Below are positions 40,930-50,360 of a DNA stretch of 64,000 nt, piece by piece. Every line of letters begins with the position of its first letter. Within the stretch, counting starts at the first letter, position 1. The position numbers and the translations under genes are program-made. Under the pieces are notes generated by a model. That model saw nothing but the letters and a program-made list of their open reading frames with translations, ran no database searches and was not told the origin of the DNA. Origin of the DNA: Fistularia commersonii (Eukaryota; Chordata; Actinopteri; Syngnathiformes; Fistulariidae); the NCBI GenBank assembly GCA_037954325.1, contig JBBMNZ010000027.1, positions 8,086,501-8,150,500 of the forward strand, written 5' to 3'.

Positions 40930-41774
40930 ATTTCAAGTCGTCAATTCCCAGCAAGGATGCCCAACTATGAACTTTCAACTCTGCTTCTCTATTTCCGATA
41001 GACGACAAACCCGCCCCCATGTGGCAAGGAGGAGCTACGTCAACTGCTGCAACATATCTTATCAGTCCAGTCTATCTTTGCTACGCAAAGCTTCACGCTG
41101 AGAAAAACAAAATTACAAAAAAGTTAAAAACGATGAGAAATATTTAATCCATTCAAACTGACTGATCATAGTCAATTTATAAAATGTGTTTACTTTCATT
41201 ATCTTTATTCGAAACCAAATGAGGATTCCAATGTTTTTACTTCGGCATATTGTACCATGTTGAAAAAGTAAATGAGAAGTCACAATTTCAGGGGTCAAAC
41301 TTTGCAATCATGTCCCAGCCAACACTGGGCAAGAGGGGAAAACATGCTGAATTCGTATCCAGTCACAGGGCCACATGTATATACACAAAAATGTCACACC
41401 TATGGACAATTTATGGGGGAGCTTGAATTCCCAGAGTGATAAACACCTTGTAGTGATCAGAGAGCCCCACAAAAAAAACAAAAGTCAAGGTGAAAAACTT
41501 GACAGGGTCATTCTGAAAATTATGGCCCCGTCTCGCAAAAGAATCTACAGACTAGGTGTCGATTGTACTGAAGTGTTTGAGTCCAAAGAATGGTTCAGTG
41601 TGGGAGACCAGATAGCTCTAACCAATATACCAACAGTTAACAGTTCAGTACAGCACTTTTAAATTCAATTAAGATTCCATTAGCATATTTCTTACGTGGA
41701 CAAACAGGTAACGAGGGGTTTTTGTTACTTAGTCTAAGACCATAATTCCATTCAGATGAAATGAAAGTGAAGCA
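40930..41774. other. FBXO22 5' region and FBXO22/TPM1 intergenic gap
   Basis: Only about 0.85 kb separates the FBXO22 start codon from the probable TPM1 polyadenylation site, so the FBXO22 promoter must lie here or inside TPM1. The first 110 bp include a short GC-richer stretch (CCCGCCCCCATGTGGC at 41010). A dispersed repeat sits at 41.31-41.42 kb. No TATA box can be assigned. Confidence 0.5.
41308..41425 (+). repeat. Dispersed teleost repeat fragment (same family as 16.1-16.3 kb)
   Basis: Contains in order GTCCCAGCCAACACTGGGCA, CAGTCACAGGGCCACAT and CACACCTATGGACAATTTA. These are diverged forms of blocks from the common teleost repeat seen at 16.1 kb, here covering an earlier portion of it. 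Confidence 0.65.
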
Positions 41775-42337
41775 AGCATTTGATTCAAACATTTATTCAT
41801 GATTTACATTTCCAAGTTAAAATGGTTGAGACAAAATCAAACTCACAGGAGAAAAGGCTAAATCATGAACAAAGAAGTTAGTACAGCACAAACATTTTTC
41901 ATTTTGCAGGAATGACAGCTTACATTCAAGCACCTGTGCTATAATTACTGCCTTGCTTGAGATGAGGTGAACATTACTGACAATGAATAATTGTTCACAA
42001 AGTGGGAAAATAATGTCGAACAAGCAACATTACAAAATTTCACATAATAAAAGTCCCTTCATAACCTTGGCTTATTTATGGCTTTGCTCATGACCATTAT
42101 GTGCAGTGTTTCCCCCCCCACAAAAAGTGCAAAATTTCCCAACAGTTACAAATAAGCTTAAAGAAAGTGGATTTTGCTGCCTTTTAGTTACAGTGTACAA
42201 TGGAACGTTGGTGATGTAGCTCACAGTTTGTGCTATCTTGTTTCTTCAGGTCCGACGAGACACAAACCAAAAGTCCCACATAGTGTAGCAGCCATGAATG
42301 GGCACCAGTCATAGAGTAGACGAGGGAACACAGCTGG
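41775..42337 (-). other. TPM1: TPM1 3' untranslated region of the most distal terminal exon
   Basis: Follows the stop of the 9d-like exon. An AATAAA signal on the minus strand at 41797-41792 would place the cleavage site near 41770-41780, giving a UTR of about 560 nt. Inference from signal and position. Confidence 0.6.
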
Positions 42338-42420
42338 TCAAATGTTACACATCTCCATTAGAGTCTGATCCAGCATCTGCTTTATGCTCAGGTTCTCTTC
42401 TTTAGCACACGTGAGTTTAT
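42338..42420 (-). CDS. TPM1: TPM1 terminal exon 9d type (non-muscle/smooth)
   Basis: Reads (D)KLTCAKEENLSIKQMLDQTL then MEMCNI and TGA. The AKEENLS and QMLDQTL blocks identify the 9d class. It is too short to be obvious as an open frame and was found by searching downstream of 9c. Acceptor ATATTAACAG. Confidence 0.95.
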
Positions 42421-45400
42421 CTGTTAATATAGCATTGCACCAGTTAAAACTCAGAAACAGACTAGATCAGGATTACAGACATTGTTGGGCATGTGTTAAA
42501 CAGTTAAAATTATGCATTTGCTTCCATTCATCTTTCATGGTTAATAGAAGGTAGCATTCATTAATATTTTGAGTTTCTCAACTGACACCTCAATACTTTT
42601 CTTAATTTCCTTTGAAATGCACCAGCTATAGACAGGACTGTAGTCTAACCGCATGACTTGGGTTTCCAACCAAATAATGGTTGAAGTCTTTAACCCAGGG
42701 CTGAGGTAGGGGGTCTCAAACAAAAATTAGCGATAAATAAGATCAGAAATTAGGCTTGTCTCAATAACTCATTTAAGAGCATATATTTCATTCAGATTTA
42801 GTTTCTTCAGTAGTCTGTTTTTGTAAAGTTCCCAACAATTTATTTCTATACTATCAAAATATGTATGGGGTCACCATAAGTGCAAATTCATAAGTGCACC
42901 AAAGCTCAGCTTCACTGCTTTGCCTTTAAACACAAGCTGACAAGAAAAAGGGAAGGTTGGATTGCATGTCACAGTTTCAACAGAAAAAAAAATAAAATAA
43001 AATTCATAGTTCCTGATGAGTTTGTTGATAGATGTTGAACTAAAGTATTCATATTTCAAAAAGAATATTTAGCGACTCACAATCACAGCTGAAATCCAAA
43101 ATTTTTATAGGTTTTGGGACGTCAGTTGAACTATTGATCATACAATATTCTTAAACAGATTTTACTTTAGGAATGAAAAACTGGTGGAATTTCCCCCTGA
43201 AACACAAACTCCTTTCAACCAAGCAAACTAAAAGTCTTGGCTGCAATGAAACAGCAAGGGGCAGTTTGGTTCTTAGCACAGCTGAACACAGTACAGATCA
43301 GCTCAAAATGATTATTGTTCTGACATCTGATTGGATATTGTGAGATTATAGTAGTGGAGGTGCAGAGTAACGGGCTCCTGACTTTCCCCAGCTGAGGCCT
43401 GGGCAAGTCATCAGCCTGTAACAAGTGCTACAGTCCTGACAATAACAGACACATTTGAAAACCCCCATCTAAACATCTGGAAGTGCAATTTTGAGCATGC
43501 ATCATGTTAAAATGTATTCCTGATTATTGAAAGCCTAAATTTGCCTGCCAGACAATTGACTATAGTCCATATAACAGCATTAGACAATGTCTGAACATTT
43601 GAGTTTCTGAAGTACAAACATTCCAGCTTAGGCCTCATTTAAGGCTACTCTCAGTTCATTGGTGAGAAGACGGTTTTTCTCAAGCTGCTTGTATAGATGG
43701 TCTGGACAGTCAGAAAGCAGGTAAAAGAAGAGAGACAGAGGGCAGGTTAGTAAACAAGAGAAAGAACTGCTACTGCTGTGACAAAAAGAAAAAAAAAAAA
43801 ACTTGAATGAGTATTTTGGCTGTTGTACTGTCAGCATCAAACTCTGAGACAGTAACACATTTTGGACACTCAGAACCACTGTAATATCCTGAATGGCTAC
43901 TGCAGCATCACACAGTCATCAATTTTTACACTGATAAAAGCTGTATATTCTCTTGCTTCATGAGAATTTTCTAGCTTTCTCTCCACTGGAAGAAGAAATA
44001 TCTTGCCATTTCCAACTGGGAGGTGTCTGATTTGGTTTTGAGAATTGATGCATTTAAGCAAATTGTGAAAAACTTTGAAGTAATCCTGATGAAACTGTTT
44101 CATTTGATGTTACTAAATGCTAGAACCAGAAAAGGGGCAGAAAAAAAACACGACTTTGGATGGGCTTTGACTGGTAAGTTTTGATATTTACATAAGGACA
44201 TTTAAGGAAAAAAAAATTAATAAACACGTTTCACATAATCTTCAGTAAATACATTGCAAAATTCAATAAATCTGGATGTAAACGCGACTAACAAAATGCA
44301 TGAAGCCTGCATGTCTGTGACAAATACTTCATGATGTCATATAGCAGGTTTTCCTGATTCTGGGGTTAAATAATCACTAATATGGTCATTGCTGAATTGT
44401 TGAAATCACCACTATCAAAACTTACCTGTGTGTGTGCTGTACAACATTTAAGCTAATGTGGCTGTTTTTCTGTATAGTTCTATTTTATTTTCATTGTTAT
44501 AAATTAGCACCCCATCACTGTTCTACCAGGTTACGGTCATCCTATGCAGAAAAAGGAGCGGTAAATGGGAGGGGAGCTTCAGTTTATTCAAAAGCTACTC
44601 GACAAAATAAATAAAACAGAAAGACAACAAAAAAGAAATCAAAAAACATTGGACAAATGGAAATGAAGATTGCAGGAGAAAGGGGTAAGGACTGACATAG
44701 ATGGAAGAATGTTTATTTTACAGAAAGCAATATGGCTCAAAGGTCTGCATGAGAGATGAAGAAATGGATGGCAGCAGCAAAGGGCCCCACACACAGAAAA
44801 GGAAGTAAAGAAATACAGAGGACACAAAACTGGGCAGCGCTGCACCGGAAAGAGATGATGACACTCAACCAGTGGGTGGCTTCTGAGATGGAGTGTAAAA
44901 ACTTAGCTGTTGGAAGAGAAGGACAAAAATAAAAAGGTGTTGGAGGATAAAAGGAGGAACAGAAGATAAATAAAATCCCAACCAAAGAGAGGAAAGAGTG
45001 CATAACTAAAGCCAACATTTTGAGAATGAAGATGCTTTAACTTGGCTGATGAAACAGAAACTAACAAGGAATTGAAATAATCTTGTTAGTAAATAAGGTT
45101 AAACAAATATAGCCAAATATCTAAATCTAAAACCTACAGAAATGCTCAAGTCGTACATAGAATCAATGTTAGACAAGAGGTGAGATCAGTTTAAAATTTT
45201 GCACAGTATAAAAACATGCCACAAGAGGGAGCTATGCTACATTTGTTAGGAGGTTTTAGGATGGAAGGCACAGAGCAAACAAGCAGGTGGTGAATTACAT
45301 GGATGTCATGTCGTTGAGGGCGTGGTCCAGCTCCTCACTGATGGCCTTGTACTTCAGTTTCTGGGCATACAGCTCATCTATTTTGTGGTAATTTTTATCA

Positions 45401-48400
45401 TATGGCAGTAAGGGATTGACAGAAGAAAAATGGTGTGTCAGAGAGCAAAGGTACAGGAAAAAGACAAAGAAATTGAAAAGGAAGTAGGACAGAAATAGGA
45501 AGGGCACATGTAGCAGCTGCTGATGTTGTGTCAGATTCCTGAGGAGTCACTGAGAAACTACCTCACATGTTCCATGTCCCTGTGAGGATTTCACAGGACT
45601 AGCTGGCCTTGAACAGTCAGTATAGCACAGTGCCAAGCAGCAATGTGGTGAGAAATGCTGCGGCCAACATGAATAACATCACGCTTGACTCTGGATGGCT
45701 GATTTTTCTGACCCCAAGTAAACTACTGAAAATGCGTACATTTGCCTAGAGAACAATTCAAAACTAATTTCATACCGACCTAAAAGTTGTACAATTTTAT
45801 AGAAGATTTTTGTATTGGCATTGGAAATTAGGTTTCATGTTTGACACTCAAATAGTATTCACTTTGTGATATTCACTTAGGCAAAACACAACCAGACTTC
45901 CCCTGAATGGTAACTGAAACATGAAAAACAGTGTGACTGCATCAAAGGTGAATGGAAAAAGATTCATACCCTCCAAGTCGTCGATGGTCTTCTCAAGCTT
46001 GGCGACTGATCTTTCAGCGAACTCAGCACGAGTCTCCGCCTGGGCAGACATTCAAACAATTACTGATAAAGTGGTTTTCAGACCACTCAATGACTGACTA
46101 ATTTATAGTACGCCATAGCAGGAATGTCTAAAAGATGTACTAATTCAAGACGCTACAAAGTCAGCATTCAACTAAAAGGTTTTGAAGGAAGCGACGCACT
46201 GTGCTTAAAAATACATAAAGTAAATACAGGGTGAATGACTTCTAGTATTTTGTAAAATAATTCACCAACTCACCTCTTTGAGCTTGTCTGTAAGAACCTT
46301 GATTTCCTCTTCATATTTATCCTCCTTCTGTGAATACTGTAGTTTCAAACAATTGCCCAAGTTAGAAAAATATCTTTACACTGTTGACTGTCTCAAAATC
46401 CATTACAGATTTGCCATGCAATGTCTTATGAACAGGCTTACCTTCTCTGCCTGGGCCTCAAGGGACTTCAAGTTGTTCTGCACAGTCTTCAGCTCCTCCT
46501 CAAGCTCAGAGCACTTGCTGATGTTTCATAGATGAAATGGTAAAAGAGGTACACGATGATAAAAATAGACATGAGACAAATGATTCATTGTAAATCAACC
46601 ATTAACTAAAACATCTAAACATATACCCTTTGCTTATCATTTAAAGTAGTGAAGCTCATACCTTTCAGACAGTTCTGCACGCTCTTCTGTACGTTCCAAG
46701 TCACTCTCAATGATCACCAACTTGCGAGCCACCTGAAAGCCAGACAGTTTCACATTACATTGAGAAATCAGCAAAAAACAAGAATAAAACATAATTCCAT
46801 GAGCAATCACTAAATATCAAGTGGTCTTTAGTGTTAGCTTTCATGAAAAGTAGGAAATACATTAATGGTCACAGAACAGAGCGCTATAAACAGCAAGGCA
46901 ACTAACCTCCTCATATTTGCGGTCAGCCTCCTCAGCAATGTGTTTCGCCTCCTTCAACTGGATCTCCTGCAGCTCCATCTTCTCCTCATCCTTCATTGCC
47001 CTGTTCTCAATAACCTTCATACCCCTGGAAAAAAAGATGTGCAGATTAAATGGAATCAAATGTATGCAGTGCCTATGCATCTTCCGTAGTACAGAGTTGT
47101 ACAATAGTGTAAAACTGCCAACATCTGATGGGAGCACCTCTATCCTATTAATACTTTTTATTAGCAAAAATGTGCACAGAGATGCAGTGTATAATGATCA
47201 GTTATTTCAGTGCATAGTATTGAGAGAAGACTAAATAACTTTATTAAAATACACACACACACAAAGTTGTAGGACTTCAATGCTCAGAGCATATCATGAT
47301 ACCCTGGATGTTATACAGTTCTTTAAAATGGCAAAAGGAGATAGGGAAGTTGAAAGCTTTTCTGTTGGGTTTTTTTTTGAGGGGGGGGATTGAGGCTTCT
47401 TCTTTTCCCATTCACGAAACAGCATGGATTTATAACTTGGATCTCTGCTGGGAGAACCCACCTCTCGCTCTCATCAGCAGCCTTCTCAGCCTCCTCCAGC
47501 TTAGTCAGAGCCGTGGCCAGACGCTCCTGAGCGCGATCCAGCTCTTCCTCAACCAGCTGGATACGTCTATTCAGGGAAGCCACATCTCCCTCGGCCTAGG
47601 ATACAACAAACGGCGAAGTTTATTTGCATCGCCCGAGGCAGGCATACAGTGCTCCGAGCGGCTTGGCTACGTTACAACATCCTTTAGCCATCTTGGGCTG
47701 GGTCAGGAACAGGGCGGGGTGCGGGATGCGGGGGGGGGAGCATTAAACCCTCACAATTTACACACAGTTTACGGAAAGAATGTTGTTCATCATCTTTTAA
47801 GTCACTTCTGAAATGAAAGCAAGTGTTTCAGCTCTCACAAGAGAGCCGTGATGAATAATTGATGAAACGACCATTTTTGTTCTCACGGTGATTTATGCTG
47901 TGTCGAAAAGGAACGACGATATTTTAGAGATGCTACTTAACAGGGGATTTTGAAAACCCGCTGTGCTGCTAGTCTACTTGTTAGAGCAAGACAGGATATT
48001 TGCACATTCTCACCCTAATGTGGGCTAATTTCAAACAAAGCGAGTCGATTCCTGACAGAATTTGAGCATAACGCGCCGCTGTCTGGGCCTACCGGCCACG
48101 CTTTTTGACCAGATTTACGCCTAATACCGTCGGCAGTCTAAATACTAATTGCCTTAAATCATTAGCAGCGGCTTACTGCTTCCCTCGCACTCCTCTCCAG
48201 GTTCAGTTCCCGCTGGAGCAACGCCGCCCGTTCCTCCGCCGCGTCCGCCTGCTCCTGCAGCGACTTGATTTTCTTCTTCACAGCTTCCAGAGAGCTTCCA
48301 CCGGCCATTTTTGGACAATTTTCTAGTTTCCTCGGCTAAGCTAGTTTCCCGTCGGTACGGCGGCGGCTGCCTCGGCGTAGACGCACACACTTGGAGATGC

Positions 48401-50085
48401 GGCGCGTTTGATCCCAGCCCCCACCGCACTTTAATCAACCGCTGATGAGGATTGGGACGTGCCACCAATCCCGGAAGTAACTCCCTCCAAACGCCTAATC
48501 TTAATATATATCAAATGATTTATTTACTTAAGTATTCTTTATATATTAATTTCCAGCGTGTTTTCGAACGAAGTCCGCGTCCCCGCTATATACTGAGAAA
48601 ATGTAAAATCAGGCAATCCATTAACTATTTTAAATTGCATCCCCTACGTGTAAATTGAGCTCACCCTATAACGCGCCAAACATCAGACCCTGATTCAGCA
48701 ATGAAAACAATGTTAATCACGTGACACCTGTTCCCTTAGAATGAATAAAAACATAAATAAAATTTTGTGAAAGGATCACGTTGTCAATTTCGCGAAGTAG
48801 CTATATCCTCTTTCCCAAATAAACCGTGATCCTCTGAGATGTGATTATGATTGTGGTTGTGATTATGATTTTGAGTCACCAGACCATCATAGTATATAGA
48901 TTTGTCCATTTGTTCAAAATATTTATACTGATCATATATTTGTCAAATTGTTCCATGCACAATAAAAATAAGATCTAAATAGTATTAAAATTTTAGCTTT
49001 TGTTGATTTGGTATGTGTGTGACTGTGTCGCTTACATTAGCAACTAGAGTTAATTGTTCTTATGTAATATAGTCAAATAAAGCCCCGAGATTAGAGCAGT
49101 GAACCAACTGAGACTAGAACAATAAATCTGTTGAGGCAAACAGATTGTGTAAAATCCTCACCTGAAACACCAAACTCACACTATATTTCACCCCAGTTGG
49201 TTGTAGAATGCTTGAGTAAGTTAGAGAGGGTTGACCTTACCAAATGCAGCATATACGCTAAATTTAACTTTGTATATAGTCATTCTTTACAATAGGTCGG
49301 TGTCTTGTAATAGATTATTGTAAAGCAAAAACATCAGAGAAAGTTTCTGGGGGGACTAGTTGCCCCATTTTCCCAAGGGAACCTATTTTAAAGGGTCGTT
49401 CAAGGTCAAACAATTGGGTAATTCAGGTCCTGATGGTGCTTCCAATGGGCCCCGACAGACTGTGGTGCTGTAACTCCAAACTCACATCTGTAGCTTTCTT
49501 CTCAGCCAGCTCCAGTTTCTCCTGGGCATCCTTCAGGGCTTCAGAGTACTTGTCCAACTCATCCTCAGTTGCCTTCAGCTTCTTCTGAAGTGCCACCAGG
49601 TCATCCTCAAGCTGAAGCACAACAAACCACATTGACTGAAATGCCACCCACATATTTTTTTCATCATATTATGAATGGGGTTGATATATGGTTTTTCGCT
49701 ACATGAAAGACGACATCACTTACAACTAGGTACATATTTATCATAAAGACAACCAGGCTTCTGCAATTTTAATTGGATTCACTTATAAAAGTTGTTAAAT
49801 TAATCAATTGTTGCGACTTCAAATTGACCAAAAATCTAAGTGACTATTATTACCGAGAGTTATTTAGATTTCTGATGACTAATCCTCTGGGATGGAACAA
49901 TGGAAGCATGCGGCACCCTGAGCGCACCAGTGCGTAAAAGGACCGGAGTGCGATCGGTGTTGGATGCCGACCTGTTTGCTCCTGTCCTCGGCTGCTTTCT
50001 TGTCCGACTCGGCCTGCTCAGCTCTGTCCAAGGCATTCTCCTTGTCGAGCTTGAGCATCTGCATCTTCTTCTTGATGGCATCCAT
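42338..50085 (-). CDS. TPM1: TPM1, alpha-tropomyosin with alternative first and last exons
   Basis: Eleven constitutive or alternative coding exons plus a third terminal exon: 1a 50085-49972, 2b 49611-49486, 1b 48308-48177, 3 47595-47462, 4 47024-46907, 5 46732-46662, 6 46517-46442, 7 46336-46274, 8 46039-45970, 9a 45377-45295, 9c 43701-43628, 9d 42420-42338. Tropomyosin is a dimeric coiled coil that polymerises head-to-tail along actin and controls myosin access, with troponin in striated muscle. Joining 1a-2b-3-8-9a gives 284 residues; 1b-3-8-9d gives 248; 1b-3-8-9c gives 245, all canonical lengths. Exon sizes (134, 118, 71, 76, 63, 70) equal the vertebrate ones. Heptad periodicity is unbroken. 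A 9c-type exon and the TLN2 neighbour favour TPM1 over TPM2-4. No exon 2a and no second exon 6 were found. Confidence 0.98.
43628..43701 (-). CDS. TPM1: TPM1 terminal exon 9c type (brain)
   Basis: Reads (D)HLYKQLEKNRLLTNELRVAL then NEA and TAA. It resembles mammalian exon 9c (LYQQLEQNRRLTNEL), used in brain. Strong pyrimidine tract and acceptor CTGTCCAG. Confidence 0.95.
45295..45377 (-). CDS. TPM1: TPM1 terminal exon 9a type (striated)
   Basis: Reads (D)ELYAQKLKYKAISEELDHAL then NDMTSM and TAA. This is the striated C-terminus that binds troponin T. The last residue is Met where human has Ile. The acceptor is AAAATAG with a rather purine-rich tract, in keeping with a regulated exon. Confidence 0.98.
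45970..46039 (-). CDS. TPM1: TPM1 exon 8
   Basis: 70 nt, AETRAEFAERSVAKLEKTID then DLE. Acceptor CTGCCCAG, donor GTATGAAT. It ends in phase 1 (G|), which each of the three terminal exons completes to Asp. Confidence 0.98.
46274..46336 (-). CDS. TPM1: TPM1 exon 7
   Basis: 63 nt, YSQKEDKYEEEIKVLTDKLK then E. Acceptor ACTACAG, donor GTGAGTTG. Confidence 0.97.
46442..46517 (-). CDS. TPM1: TPM1 exon 6 (6b type)
   Basis: 76 nt, KCSELEEELKTVQNNLKSLE then AQAEK. Sequence matches the 6b class. No 6a alternative was found between 46.52 and 46.66 kb. Donor GTAAGCCT. Confidence 0.96.
46662..46732 (-). CDS. TPM1: TPM1 exon 5
   Basis: 71 nt, VARKLVIIESDLERTEERAE then LSE. Acceptor GCTTTCAG, donor GTATGAGC. 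The Ser/Arg codon is split AG|C. Confidence 0.97.
46907..47024 (-). CDS. TPM1: TPM1 exon 4
   Basis: 118 nt, GMKVIENRAMKDEEKMELQE through DRKYEE. Acceptor TTTTTTTCCAG, donor GTTAGTTG. Confidence 0.98.
47462..47595 (-). CDS. TPM1: TPM1 exon 3
   Basis: 134 nt, AEGDVASLNRRIQLVEEELD through AADESER. Acceptor CGGCCTAG read on the minus strand as CCTAG|GCC; donor GTGGGTTC. Joins in frame to either exon 2b or exon 1b. Confidence 0.98.
48177..48308 (-). CDS. TPM1: TPM1 exon 1b, start of the short isoforms
   Basis: 44 codons, MAGGSSLEAVKKKIKSLQEQ through LERSAREA, then donor GTAAGCCG. It replaces exons 1a and 2 in 248- and 245-residue cytoskeletal isoforms. It sits in a GC-rich block at about 48.15-48.47 kb that is probably its internal promoter. 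Confidence 0.98.
48309..48480 (-). promoter_or_regulatory. TPM1: TPM1 internal promoter region (exon 1b)
   Basis: GC- and CpG-rich sequence directly upstream of the exon 1b ATG, without an obvious TATA box. It fits the known internal promoter of low-molecular-weight tropomyosins. Boundaries are approximate. Confidence 0.55.
49486..49611 (-). CDS. TPM1: TPM1 exon 2b
   Basis: 42 codons, LEDDLVALQKKLKATEDELD through AEKKATD. Acceptor GTGCTTCAG, donor GTGAGTTTG. This is the striated-muscle-type exon 2. The smooth-muscle alternative 2a, expected between 49.61 and 49.97 kb, was not seen. Confidence 0.98.
49972..50085 (-). CDS. TPM1: TPM1 exon 1a, start of the long isoforms
   Basis: 38 codons, MDAIKKKMQMLKLDKENALD through DRSKQ. 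This N-terminus is used in muscle and other 284-residue isoforms and forms the head-to-tail overlap. Donor GTCGGCAT. The leader immediately upstream is short; a muscle promoter should lie just above 50.1 kb. Confidence 0.99.
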
Positions 50086-50360
50086 GGCTGCTTATTGTCG
50101 CGCAAACCCGAAACAATATAGGATGAAAGGATCGGAGCGTCCGGACCGCTCTGAGCGCCAAGCTGGAGTGCGACCTCGTCTGGGATGTGGTGAGTGAAAT
50201 ATGTATTTTGGCTGGGGAGTTACAGGATACCCGTTACTTTTTTGGACACAACTGCAGCTGCCTGCCAACGCGGGATCTTTCTTTTTTGCAAAAGTCTTCT
50301 GCGATTCGCTCCTCAAACACATTTGACCACTCCTGTTACTATAGATAGGAAAGGGGCGTC
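50086..50360 (-). promoter_or_regulatory. TPM1: TPM1 upstream promoter region (exon 1a)
   Basis: Sequence upstream of the exon 1a ATG, moderately GC-rich. The leader includes TATATTGTTTCGGGTTTGCG. No certain TATA or CArG box could be assigned by eye. Placement is inferred from exon 1a. Confidence 0.45.

Noticed and set aside
47296..47811. 171-codon plus-strand frame opposite TPM1 exon 3
   Set aside because: Antisense shadow of the exon plus intron sequence; no family match.
49612..49971. Search for TPM1 exon 2a
   Set aside because: No 126-nt open stretch with acceptor and donor and tropomyosin heptads found.
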